From positions 2,302,329 through 2,366,328 of the forward strand of contig RPFO01000256.1 of assembly GCA_009746045.1 (NCBI GenBank): a stretch of DNA of 64,000 bases. The letters run 5' to 3'. This document shows positions 53,077-63,212 of this stretch, piece by piece; within the stretch, counting starts at the first letter, position 1, and each line of letters starts with the position of its first letter. The notes under the pieces are model-generated. The model was not told the origin of the DNA. It saw only the letters and a list, made by a program, of their open reading frames with translations, and searched no databases. The translations under genes were made by a program, and so were the position numbers. Source of the stretch: Mesostigma viride. Taxonomy: Eukaryota > Streptophyta > Mesostigmatophyceae > Mesostigmatales > Mesostigmataceae.

Positions 53077-53589
53077 TGTTACGCCCAGGCTCTACTCTAT
53101 CCCAAACACCTCGCCTAACCTTACCTAAACTAGTGAGGTTACCTAGTGATGAGGAGCTATATTGTGGAAAGACCTGGGACGCGTCGACTCTGTTCTCAAT
53201 GCATTCTATTATAATACGCCATACACCGAATAAAACCAGGGTACTACGAAGGAAACACTACTACTCCATGACCCTAGCTAATATGTGTTACGAATCCATA
53301 ACACACGCCGAGTGCAATTCATGAAGGACAACTGCTGCATAAATGATCGCCGACGTGCGTGTATGCTCGGGCCGACATCGACCACTACTAAAGTACGCAG
53401 CGCGGCGCGGCTGCACCGAACCACTATAGTGTACTATTGCCACGTCACAAGGCTCGGTACCGACCGGCCAAAAGGGTCCTAACTACACGTTATAGCCTAG
53501 GAAAGTCAACGGACTGTTTCGGAATGGCTGAGGCAACCGAGGACCCAATTTACTGTCCGTAACAACAACAAAAGTTACGCGACGTAACA
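53077..53589. mobile_element. possible solo LTR (513 bp)
   Basis: The segment begins TGTTACG and ends CGTAACA, a TG...CA structure with a 7-bp terminal inverted repeat. Purine tracts touch it on both sides: GGGGGAGGGGG before it, and CCGGGGGGGAGG on the opposite strand after it. No target-site duplication is visible. No gag or pol was recognised, so the call is tentative. Confidence 0.4.
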
Positions 53590-53683
53590 CCTCCCCCCCG
53601 GCCACAAAGGTAGGGAGCCCTCTCCCTACGTACAGGGAGGAAACCAAAGGGCTAGGAATAACCTAACGCACCCAACGCAAGCC

Positions 53684-54110
53684 TAACACAATCGACTGAC
53701 CATCCAAGGCCCAAAGCAAAAACATGTTAACCTCGGGTCCACCCCAAACGGTGTAGGGATCACCAGCACCACACTGGGTGTGAGGCTCCCCTAACTGCCT
53801 TGCACGGAGGCTTGCCGGGAGGGACGGCACTAGGCAGGACACGCGTAGGAAACAATGTTCACACTGAGGACAGAACACTGAGGACAGAACACTGAGGACA
53901 TATAACACAATCGACTGACCATCCAAGGCCCAAAGCAAAAACATGTTAACCTCGGGTCCACCCCAAACGGTGTAGGGATCACCAGCACCACACCGGGTGT
54001 GAGGCTCCCCGCCGGCTAGCTGCCTTGCACGGAGGCTTGCCGGGAGGGACGGCACTAGGCAGGACACGCGTAGGAAACAATGTTCACACTGAGGACAGAG
54101 AACGGCCAAC
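53684..54110. repeat. 219-bp tandem duplication
   Basis: The unit starting TAACACAATCGACTGACCAT at 53684 recurs at 53903. The second copy has an insertion (GCCGGCTAG) and a few changes. The short phrase ACACTGAGGACAGA is itself repeated at the junction. The minus frame stays open through both units, but no domain was recognised. Confidence 0.92.
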
Positions 54111-54199
54111 CAACTGGCCAAGCCCAGAGGGCGACTCTATAAACCGGAGGGACAACACCCTCAGGTCGGGCCTAGAGCCCTCTGTCTACACACCAGTAG

Positions 54200-55026
54200 C
54201 CTGAAAAGTACCACGGGTGGCAAAAAGCACCGCCAAGTACGCCCGGTGCATGATGAGCAACATCAGCAGGGTTGTCATGCCTGTCTATATGGAGGAACAC
54301 ATCCTCCCAGACGCCATCAGGATACATGCCGAGGAAAGCCCATGCAGTAGTATCGATGCTGTGTCAGGACCACCTGTCCACGCGCCCAGTCAAGGAACCC
54401 ACACTGAAACTAGCGCACGAAGGGCTCTGCCGACAGCAGAAGAAGGAGGGCGCGCAGGAGGAACCGGTATAGAAGACCAGCTCACCACGAGCAACGGACT
54501 CAGGTGAAAAACAAGTCCAGGAAACGCTCCACGTTGCCGGGCCACATACGCACGCGCCGGATTTCACGACTCTCGCTAACACGCGTGCCCGAAGCTGAGG
54601 ACGCCGCAACAGGAGCAACGCGCAGTCGGTGGATGACGGCGGAGGCGGGCGCGACGGAAGAGGCGGTACGGCGGCAGGAGCGGCGACAGGGGAAGATGTT
54701 GTGGCCTGTTGGGCAGAGGGCCAATCACCCATGGCCGAATCATACGTATCATCGGTAGTGTCAAACACCCACTTGCCCGTCGACGCCTTGCCCAAATCTG
54801 GATGACGCTGAGGCTCGGCCGGCAGAGCATGCAGGCGCGACGGAGGGAGCCACGGACGGAGCGACAGCGGCCGGCTGAGCATGCGCGACGAAGGGAGCCA
54901 CGGACGGAGCGACAGCGGCTGCATGGCTGAGCAGGCGTCGTCTGACATGATGGCTGCGGAGGGCGGGGGACAACCAACCGACCCACAGCCAGAGGAAATA
55001 ACATAAGACAAGGAAGGAGAACGCGC
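54200..55026. other. transposon-derived block of unknown type
   Basis: It lies between the 219-bp repeat and a LINE fragment. It contains two copies of a unit of about 62 bp (GGGAGCCACGGACGGAGCGA at 54847 and 54896). Open frames exist on both strands without recognisable motifs. The LINE reading frame is interrupted at 55027, so this block is probably part of an insertion into that LINE. Confidence 0.4.
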
Positions 55027-55435
55027 GCCGTAGGTCAGGATCGTCCGAATGACGACCTGGAAGAGGTCACGCTTGACGATCCGGCGCCGCGGCCGGGTAG
55101 GGCGGGGTTGCTCCACCAGCGGCGGTGGTCATGGAGTTGCGCCCACGCCATGCCGATCCGTGTCGTCAGGTCGTCCTCGCAGTTGGGCAGCCAACTGCCG
55201 AGCAGCTTGAAGCGGCCAGAAGTAGGGTAGTTGACCTCGGTGTCGTCTAAGTGAGGCGCAGTGTGGGTGGGGCCCCTGCCATGCCGAGGGCCAGGGCCTC
55301 CGTTTCGGGGCTGATTTCTAGACCAACCGCCCGAGCCTCGAGCGCCAGGCAGTCCTGCAGCCAATTAACGCTGGGCAGAAGTCCGGCTTCTCGCGATGAG
55401 CGTGATGTCGTCGGCATAAATGAGGTCAGCTAGTA
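55027..55435 (-). pseudogene. LINE ORF2 fragment with the RT catalytic YADD box
   Basis: Reading leftwards from 55435 the translation gives LADLIYADDITLIARS, the catalytic box of a non-LTR reverse transcriptase. It is followed by NWLQDCLALEARAVGLEIS, FKLLGSWLPNCEDDL, and the GMAWAQLHDHRRWWSNPALP and VIRTILTYGA segments shared with the fragments at 52145 and 59201. It has frame breaks near 55247 and 55100 and ends abruptly at 55027. Confidence 0.82.
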
Positions 55436-55494
55436 AATTCTGCTTGTTAGTCGGCCCCCCATATTACAGATACATATCTGCCTCCATTAATTAG

Positions 55495-56328
55495 TTCATT
55501 AATAGACACGTGACTGCGTCACGTGAGCATAAGTCCTCAGTGGGAGGGGAACATAGGATGGAATGGATGGTGTAAGCTATCTAGGTCCTAGTTACAGGGT
55601 TGTGGGCACCGCGGCCCGAATCGCTATGAATGCCATACTTGGTCACACGCGGAGCCCCCACAGGCTTGGGGGTGGTCTTCTTCATCACTACTTGCCATCT
55701 GTCCTTGCATGCGCACCATCTGCCTCCATATTACAGATAAACCAGGAGGCTGCCCGGGTGTGAGCCCGTCACGTCTAGTGTAGCACATGTCCATGCCGAG
55801 TCTATCACGAAAAGTCCACGGGTGGCGGCCTTGCCGCGCGCGGCCTGGGGCACGCCAGGCCGGTGAGGACATATCTCCTAGGCTGGGCGGGCTTGGTGCC
55901 AGCTAGTCTATCTGATGTATCTACCTGATCTGTGCGGGCCAGGTGCCCGGCTAGGCCCAGGCGCCTGTGCCTAATATTATGTGGGAAACATAGGGCAAAT
56001 CAGCGATCTGCCTCCATATTACAGACAAACCAGGAGGCTGCCCGGGTGTGAGCCCGTTACGTCTAGTGTAGCACATGTCCATGCCGAGTCTATCACGAAA
56101 AGTCCACGGGTGGCGGGCCTACCGCGCGCGGCCTGGGGCACGCCAGCCGGTGAGGACATATCTCCCAGGCTGGGCGGGCTTGGTGCCAGCTAGTCTATCT
56201 GATGTGTCTACCTGATCTGTGCGGGCCAGATGCCCGGCTAGGCCCAGGCGCCTGTGCCTAATAATGTGGGAAACATAGGGCAAATCAGCGTACAGTCCTC
56301 ATTACTAATGTGCAAACCAAAGGGGATG
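55495..56328 (-). pseudogene. LINE family B ORF2 C-terminus and 3' end (part downstream of the piggyBac insertion)
   Basis: Continuing from 59201 across the piggyBac element, the minus strand reads NIPFGLHISNED, then LYADLPYVSHIIRHRRLGLA with a 1-base frame break. The end matches the C-terminal pattern of LINE ORF2 proteins (WRAPGRARQGRHPWTFRDRL, then DEEDHPQACGGSAC). The 3' UTR ends in a CACGTGAC-GCA-GTCACGTG hairpin followed by TCTATTAATG. Confidence 0.8.
55719..56290 (-). repeat. 288-bp tandem duplication inside the LINE ORF2 C-terminus
   Basis: The unit 55719-56006 is repeated at 56007-56290 with a few substitutions and small indels. It starts TCTGCCTCCATATTACAGA and ends CATAGGGCAAATCAGCG. 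It covers the region coding for the GRAR-Q-G-RHPWTFRDR part of ORF2. Confidence 0.93.
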
Positions 56329-56398
56329 TTAACCCCTAAACCGTCCTCGTGCCGATTTTCGACTGCGAGTTTTTCTCATGCCTCACATTCGGCATGAG
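56329..56398 (+). other. piggyBac left end: TTAA, TIR and subterminal hairpin
   Basis: TTAA (56329-56332) is followed by the terminal inverted repeat. An 8-bp stem CTCATGCC...GGCATGAG with an 8-base loop lies at 56375-56398. Confidence 0.8.
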
Positions 56399-56643
56399 TT
56401 TGTGCGCCCTGTAGGGATTTGGCGGGAAGGTTTTGGCGGGAACCAACTAGACCACCGAAAAGATCTAGATTCACTCTATCCGTAGGACACTTGTCTGACC
56501 GTATTTGACCACCGTATCAGGGTGGAAACCCTGGTCAAAGTCAACAGGGTACCCTGGTGCATGCAGGTTTGGGCGGTAAAAAAAATTGACAAAAACGTAC
56601 GAAAACGAAGGATGCGAAAAAAGGGGGGAGCGCGGACGTAGAC

Positions 56644-57900
56644 ATGGCGGACGAAATGCAGGCAGATATACGGACTTTCAAGGTAAAGAAGGGCATTTTC
56701 ATGGCAGTGCCTGTGGAAAAATTCGGACGAGACTGGGCGATAGAGCAGTATGGGGAAAAACACAGCGAGGTACGTTTGCCGGGCAAGGTAGTGACAGTGA
56801 ACAGGTCCGGAGATGGTGCACGGTGCTATTTCCCGGACGACAAGCTCACGTACCCATTCACCCGTGAGCAGATTTTCATATATTCGTGCAGCTCAGATGA
56901 GTACGAAGCTCTAGTGAAAGAATGCGCAGCCAGGAAGGTCCCAACGGCAGGTAGCAGTGACGATGATAGCGAGCAGGGCCAGGATAGCGATTCTGACGCC
57001 GGCGAGGACGACGACGACAAATCCGAGGATATCGAGCTGCCCACACCGGTCAAGCGACGCGAGCCGGGGAAGCGCGCTGTCGGCAACCCGAAGAAGAACC
57101 CAGCCATCAGCCACGCCCCGAAAAGGCGCCGTCAGACCAAGGCGGCGGCCAGCGAGAGCGTTGTCTCGGACGCTTCCGATGACGACTTTGTTTACCAGAA
57201 GGGTGCGGAGGGTCCGGTGCCGAGCGGTGAGGCTGAGCTCGATGATTCGTTTTTCCTAACGACACTCCTGCCACTGAGGAGCCAGCCGAGACTGTCTGGA
57301 AATCTGGTTTCGGCAAGCCAGGTGTGTTTCCTTTTCCCGATACTCCGGTGCTGTCGCCGATGACGGGTACCGCCTGCTATCAAAACCTTTCCCCTGCCCA
57401 GCTCAAGTTTGGGCCCCTCGGGCTGTTCTCCCTTTTCTGGTCCCAACGTGATGTCGTGGCCAAGATTGTCAAGGAGACCAACGACTATGCTGAGCTCAAG
57501 GGGGCGGGCAAGCCAGGTGAGCGTGAGTGGCACCCCTTAACAATGCATGAGATGGGCAAATTTCTGGGTGGAGCAGGTGCTGTGCCAACTGTGCTGCGCG
57601 CAAGGCAGGAAGCACAAGACCTCGGTCATGTGCGAGCACTGTGACATGGCGTTCTGCAGCAACAGCGAGCGGAACTGCTTCGGCCTCTTCCACTCCGGGC
57701 AGGTGGAGGGGCTGGACTTCAACGTGACGAAGCAGCGGGTATGGCAGCGCCTCTCCCAGCGTGGCGAATGCGCCAAGAATTTCAAGGGCGCCACTACCAC
57801 GAGGGGGCAGCAGCCACCACCCGGAAGCTCAAGGGGGTGGCGCGGCGCCGCCATCTCAGGGCGGAGCATGTCCGCCTGGGATATAGTCCTACGGAGGCTG
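56644..57900 (+). pseudogene. piggyBac-like transposase with catalytic core deleted
   Basis: An ATG at 56644 opens a 240-codon frame. It has an N-terminal SH3/chromo-like segment, an acidic serine-rich linker and a basic KRRRQTKAAAS patch. Near the T-run at 57250-57254 the sensible frame shifts by one base and continues (FPNDTPATEEP... to WHPLTMHEMGKFLGG), the usual entry into the DDE_Tnp_1_7 domain. At about 57575 it jumps directly to the family's C-terminal cysteine-rich zinc finger (LCQLCCAQGRKHKTSVMCEH, then C, C, C and H). The catalytic aspartates and the several hundred residues between are missing, so this copy cannot code for an active transposase. Confidence 0.8.
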
Positions 57901-58325
57901 ACTAAGAATGCTAGCATTTGTTGCCTACGTGGCATGGCGTTTGGCCTTTCCTGCCCGCGCTCATGCGCGCCGTGTATCACCATGGGCCGGCATGGTTTGA
58001 AGTGTGTGTTATTGTTTCATGGACCCACCTGTGCATGTGTTATTTGGTTTCATGTTGTTAGCCTGCATGGGTTATTGTTTCATGGTCATGTCTTATTAGC
58101 TTTCATGTTTATGCATAACTTGTGCAGTTTGAAAATCTGCTCCGTGATGGTCACAGTGCCACCTATTTCTAGTTGGCAATTTTCAGTGTTACTGCATGCA
58201 TGGTCCCTTGGTCACTAATTTATCTAGGAGTGCTGGGATGTTTTGACTTTGTGTGCAAGGTCCATCATGCATGTAAAAATAAGTACCACAGTATCAGCGG
58301 GTCTGCAAGCATTTACGCTTATTGT

Positions 58326-58860
58326 GGCATATATTTGTGCCACATAGGCTGGAATAAACATAATCATCATGCATGTTTCATGCTTACCTATCATTTCCAT
58401 GTTCAAAACTGCACTAGGATGTTTATTCTAGCCCCCCCCAAACTGGTGACTCAAAATAGTCACCAGCTATTTTTAGCATTATCTTGTGGGTCCCTGGGTG
58501 AAACAAGACATGTAAGTGTTTGGATGTAGTGCTTGGGTACAGTTGCAGTCCCCCCTGAAATACTAGGGTGAAATCCAAGGTATACGTGCTCCATCATGCA
58601 TGATAAGGTTGTGAACCCCGTACTCGCGGCCCGCGCGTAGTCGTCTCCAATCATATCCGGCAGGGACCTGTAGTGGTTATGGCAGGTATTGGTGGCACAC
58701 AGGTTGGAATAAGTGTTAGCATGCATGTTTGCCCATACTCCATGCTTACCTATCGTTTCCATGTTCAAAACTGCACTAGGATGCCTATTTTAGCCCCCCA
58801 AAAACTCGCGACTCAAAATAGTCACCAGTTATTTTTAGCACCAGCTGATGGGTCCCTGGG
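58326..58860 (+). repeat. direct repeat of about 175 bp inside the piggyBac element
   Basis: 58326-58498 and 58680-58860 share long blocks (CATGCTTACCTATC, TTTCCATGTTCAAAACTGCA, ATAGTCACCAG, GGGTCCCTGGG), and a shorter shared piece (TCCATCATGCATG) precedes each. The two copies differ by several substitutions. Confidence 0.88.
58443..58466. other. internal hairpin in the piggyBac element
   Basis: CTGGTGACT - CAAAAT - AGTCACCAG is a 9-bp perfect stem with a 6-base loop. A partly decayed copy is in the second direct repeat (58805-58828), and a related one lies at the right end. Confidence 0.7.
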
Positions 58861-59153
58861 GGAGTTACAATTTTTAGTGTTTGTATCCCATCCTAACTAA
58901 AAAATCTATCTACAAAACCAACCCCAGGGTCAACTCATTGAGGAAAGGGGTCTATCATCCATTATTATAAGGGTGTCACCGCGCACACTCACCGTACCCC
59001 CCTGAGGGGGGGGCTATTTATAGAGCAGGGGGGGCTAGCACTGGGACCACCCACTATACCCCCAGGTGGGCCCTAATATGGTTATGCTTGGTTCCTAGTA
59101 TGGTCTAGAAAAAATAATTAGGCTGAATGGGGGCACCTGTGGCATACTGTGCA

Positions 59154-59200
59154 ACTCGTGACTCATTTTAGTCACGAGTCAAAGACGGTTGAGGGGTTAA
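59154..59200 (+). other. piggyBac right end: hairpin, TIR and TTAA
   Basis: ACTCGTGACT - CATTTT - AGTCACGAGT (59154-59179) is a 10-bp perfect stem directly inside the terminal inverted repeat, which ends at 59196. TTAA follows at 59197-59200. Confidence 0.82.
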
Positions 59201-59325
59201 GGGCCTTGCGCAGCATCTTGGTGACGTTGCCGTCGAGTCGTTGCTCCAGCTCCTGCGTCAGTGTCCAGGTCTCGGCGCCGTAGGTCAGGATCGTCCGAAT
59301 GACGACCTTGAAGAGTTCACACTAG
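59201..59325 (-). pseudogene. LINE family B ORF2 fragment upstream of the piggyBac insertion
   Basis: The minus strand reads FKVVIRTILTYGAETW, then TQELEQRLDGNVTKMLRKAL, and stops at the TTAA. It is 5'-truncated near 59320. The frame resumes at 56332 on the other side of the element. Confidence 0.85.
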
Positions 59326-59600
59326 TCGGGTATATAAGTGATCCTCTTTTGACCCTAGCGGTGAAAATGTAGAAGTCGGAATAAATTAAACGGCCTGACA
59401 TGTTGTTGTACAATACTACAACTTAACGCCAATAGAAACTCGCCTCCAAAAATATATCTGGATAGAGGCATGCCTCTTATATAGTTTCAAGGTACCTCTT
59501 AATAAATCTCGGGCCCCGCCCTCCGCTAATTTGCAAAGTTGCAAATTGGAGACAACCTAGTCGGGGCCGGTTAAATAATTAATTAATTAACTCACGAGCC
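59326..59600. other. AT-rich transposon flank
   Basis: No gene was seen. CTAGTCGGG occurs at both 59322-59330 and 59557-59565 and might be a target duplication around a 226-bp insertion. An AT tail (TTAAATAATTAATTAATTAA) follows at 59571-59590. Confidence 0.35.
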
Positions 59601-59955
59601 ACGAGCCACGAGGTAGCCATGGCTGACAGCGGAGCTAATAACTTTCACGTTTGAGCACCGAATTTAGCCGTGAATATCACAATCGGTGCGTCTTTCTATG
59701 ACGCACATGCTGATATAATTTTCCGAAGCTATTAAGCAATATACGATGAGCAAACGCCTCTCGACGCAACGCAGCCTGGCGGCTGCGCTCGGCAATGAAA
59801 ATACGCCTGCAGCCTCGGCTGCAGCTTCGCCCACCGGCCCAGACGGCGACGGTGACTCTAGTCGTGCACTGGTGCTCGCCCAACCTCCCGGGCTCGCCTC
59901 GCCATCTGCATCGCCTGAACCTAAGCGCAGTCGCTCTGCTGAGCCGCCCTGGGAA

Positions 59956-61588
59956 TTAATTAATTAATTAAAATCATAGCTCGACCGTGGGGAGCATATG
60001 TAACACATAGCCCTGAGAAAGGGGCATCTATGGGTTTGTAATACAATCAGGGCGACAACCTGCAGGTGTAGGATGTACAACTATCACCTGCTCTGGGTGC
60101 ACTAGGTGCACCTGCACCTCCATGATGGTTCATGCCTCCTAAACAAGCACAGGCACCCAGGGGGGGCTTGAGGAGAGGGCCTAGAAGGCCTGCATGACAT
60201 ATGGGGTGGAAGGTATGTGGCTGGGCTATAGCTAGGGTACACATGGCCTCTCAGCAGGGAGTAACTCCCTGCATGGGCAAAGCATGACTCGACATTGCTA
60301 TGGCTATTGCAAGGGCGGGTGTGGGCCCATCACGTAGGCATACATGGCCACGTCACTAAGCTTTCTAGTCTACACTACTGCTATATTCCCTAGGCTGGGG
60401 TGGCTGGGGTGGCTGGGGTTGCAGGGGTCGCCTGCCAGGGCTTGTGGGCGACGTAGATGTCCGCCCCCTTCCAGTAGACCGGCTTCTGCCCCGCCGTCTG
60501 CCGAAGCTGGAGGTAGGTCGGCCATAACTCCCGTCGCCGTTGTTGCTGCGTCAAGGTCAAGTCGTCGTCCAGCGTGTAGGCGGTCCCCCCAAGCCGCTTG
60601 CGACACTTGAGGAACTCCATCTTATCCGCCATGGTGTCAAAGGTGAGGAGCAAGGGGGAGGGGCCGGCCTTACCCCGCGAGCGCCGGGGAAGGCGGGTCA
60701 CCCCCCGCGGCTTGCCCTTACCAGTGATAGCCATGGGGACAAGGATTTTGTTCTCAAACGCCAGGGCAAGGGTCTCGGAGGTCTCGTCCTGCAGCGGGTC
60801 GAAGTGCTTGACTATGACGTTAAGGCTGCGCTTGGCGAGCTCGGCCTCCTCGCGGAGGTCCAGCGTCTGCTGCTTAAGCTGGGCGGCGACGGCGGAGGTG
60901 GTGGAGGTGGCGTGTTGCTTAAGCATGTCCGCCCAGGTCGGGATGGGAGGAGCATCGCCGGCAGGGCCAGCAGGGGCTGGCCGAGCGGCGATGTCCTTCA
61001 CCGCCTGAGCAGTGATGCCGGCGGTGTTCTGCAAGCATTCGATGGCTATGGCATTGTCCTGCAGGCGCTTGTCGATGGCGAGAAGCTGGGCCGTGAGGGC
61101 GTCGGTTGTGGTGGAGGTGGAGGCGAGGAGCTTGGAGGTGGCGGTGGTGGTGGAGGAGAGGATGGGAAGCTCGGCAGCCAACGTGCCGCCCATGGCCGCC
61201 ACATCTGCGGCCAGGGGTGTCACGTGCTGTTCGATGGCGTTGTTGATGATGGAGCGAATTTTGGAGGTGGAGGGGGGGCCCAGATGTCGGCGACAGAGCG
61301 CCCGAGGAGGCAGCAGAGGGCGAGGAGCTGAAGGCGGGGGCGGGAGTAGCTGGACAGATCCGACGGGGAATCCATGCGGGTAGGCATAATGATGCGGCCT
61401 TGGACGTAAAAGTGCTTGCCCAGGGCAAGAAGCGAGGTGCGCGACCCGAAGAACACGGCGTTCATAAACTGGATGGGATTTGCGCGGCCTTGTGTCCACC
61501 ATGTAGCTGATTTGACGTCAAAGTCTATTGCTTTCCAGTCCGGCTCGTCAGGGGGCGGATGCTCAGGGCGGCTACGTTTAGGCTCTGG
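59956..61588 (-). mobile_element. younger ORF1-only LINE (HAL1-like) with 11-bp TSD
   Basis: CGCCCTGGGAA flanks the element at 59945-59955 and 61589-61599. The 3' end (left) has a (TTAA)n tail and the GTGTTACATATGCTCC block. The 5' end is truncated inside ORF1 (it starts at PEPKRSRPEHPPP). It contains ORF1 and about 430 bp of 3' UTR but no reverse transcriptase, so it must have been moved in trans. Confidence 0.88.
60390..61585 (-). pseudogene. L1-ORF1-like RNA-binding protein of the younger element
   Basis: Non-LTR ORF1 proteins bind element RNA as trimers and act as chaperones. The frame starts at the truncated 5' end (EPDWKAIDFDVKSATWWTQG, MNAVFFGSRTSLLALGKHFY) and shifts by one base at the G7 run 61272-61278. 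It then stays open to the stop at 60390-60392: a coiled-coil-like Ala/Thr/Leu-rich stretch, WADMLKQHATSTTSAVAAQL, an RRM-like segment (KRSLNVIVKHFD, PSPLLLTFDTMADKMEFLK) and a C-terminal domain (DDDLTLTQQQRRRELWPTYL, VYWKGADIYV). It ends in a TPA repeat. Apart from the 5' truncation and the homopolymer shift it looks intact. Confidence 0.8.
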
Positions 61589-63212
61589 CGCCCTGGGAAG
61601 AGATCTCCTTTGACGTCAACAGCTCCAGCTACTGGCAACGCAGCCCCGGATTCTTAATGGAAGAAGTGTTTTTCGTCAATCACGCCTCGCTTCTAGCCCT
61701 GTGCGTGCACCTCACGTCCCACAACCGCGGCCGCTGGCCTGGTGATGGCAAGCTCGTCGACCCCGCCGAGGCTCTCCCAATCATTCACCGCATGAGTCGC
61801 CCCAAGCTCTTAACGCTTCGCCCTCTGCTCCCCTGTTGGACGCTCCGAAACCGCGATCTGGACTCCCCCACCGCCCCCCCCCACCTTCCCCACCGAAGCC
61901 ACCATCCGCACTCCTCCTTAAGGAAGCTTTCGAGCAGCACGTGACCCCCCTTGCCGCAGATGTGGCGGCAACTGGCTCCGCTAGCTGCTGAGCTTCCCAC
62001 CATCCCGGCCCACCGCCACCGCCACCCTCCTCGCCTCCACCCCCCCCTCCCCCTCCGCCTCCACCGACTCCATCACCGCCCAGCTCCGCGACATCGACCA
62101 GCGCCTCAAGGATAATGCAATTGCTATCGAGGTCCTGCAGAACACCGCAGGCCTCACCGCCCAGGCGGTGAAGGACATTGCCGCCAAGCCAGCGCCTGCT
62201 GGCGTGGCCGGCGATGTTCCTCCCATCACGACCTGGGCGGATATGCTTAAGCAACATACCACCTCCACCACCTCCGCCGTCACTGCCCAGCTCCAGCGGC
62301 AGACGCTTGGGCCTCCGCGAGGAGGCCGAGCTCGCCAAGCGCAGCCTCAACGCCATACTCAAGAACTTCGACATGGAAGAAGGTGAGAATTCCGAGAAGC
62401 TTGCACGCGCGTTTGAGAGCAAAATCCTTGCACGCATGGGCCTTCTTGGTGAGATTAAGCTGACCGCCCACCGCCTCCCCCGCGCGCGGGGTAAGGCAGG
62501 GGCGCCTCCGCTTCTTCTCATCTTTGAGAGCCCAGCGGACAAGATTGCGTTTCTCAGACGCCGGCCGCAAGCGGCTCGAGAAGACTCACATCACCCTTGA
62601 CGACGACTTGACCCTGGCGCAGCAACAACGGCGACGGGAGCTATGGCCGACCTACCTCCAGCTCCGGCAGACCAAGGCGGGCCAGCCGGTGTACTGGAAG
62701 GGGGCGGCCATCTACGTCGGCCACAAGCCCTGGCACGCGACCCCCTCGGCCACCGCGGTCCCAGGGACTCCAGCAGCCCCAGCCTAGGGGAATACAGCAG
62801 CAGTGTAGAATAGTTAGACAGTGGCCTTGTACATGCCCGCCTACTACAGGCACTGTACCAGCTGAGGCCTAGCATTTTTAGTCATGTACATGTGTGCCTA
62901 TGATGAGCCACCCTCCAGATGATGCCTAGCTTTATTTTATTATGCAGTGCCCATGTAGAGAGCTGCTCTCTGCTGAGAAGCCATGCCCTAGCTCTTGTAT
63001 AGCCATACTGATCTTCCCCCACATGACATGCTCCCCCTTAGCTGGGCATAGCGTGATAGATCATGAGGGTGCAGGTGCCCTGGTGCACCTAGAGCAAGGG
63101 TAGCTGAAATTCCCACCCTTGCATGAAGTAGCCTAGAATATATCATAGGCCATATGCCCCTTCTCAAGGGCTATGTGCTACATATACTCCCAACGGAGTT
63201 ATGTTCCTAATT

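Larger units (their letters stand above)
56333..59196 (+). mobile_element. complete piggyBac-type DNA transposon, 2864 bp, internally deleted
   Basis: TTAA stands at both ends (56329-56332 and 59197-59200). The termini are inverted: CCCCTAAACCGTC at the left, and at the right GACGGTTGAGGGG, the reverse complement of CCCCTCAACCGTC. Piggyback elements insert at TTAA and have CCC-type ends. Removing the element and one TTAA restores an uninterrupted LINE frame (MLRKALN/IPFGLHISNED), which proves the borders. It carries a transposase remnant, subterminal hairpins and an internal direct repeat. Confidence 0.92.

Noticed and set aside
58024-58218. Continuation of the piggyBac C-terminal ORF through to 58218 as coding
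   Set aside because: After the zinc finger the translation becomes low complexity (repeated FHG/VLLF), typical of untranslated sequence rich in CATG; only the part up to about 57900 was kept.
59322-59565. CTAGTCGGG direct repeat as the TSD of a 226-bp element
   Set aside because: Only 9 bp, the enclosed sequence has no element structure, and one copy adjoins an unrelated AT tail; evidence too weak for a separate call.
60540-61331. Plus-strand 263-aa Gly-rich ORF
   Set aside because: It is antisense to the ORF1 of the younger LINE, whose minus-strand translation shows the family's motifs.
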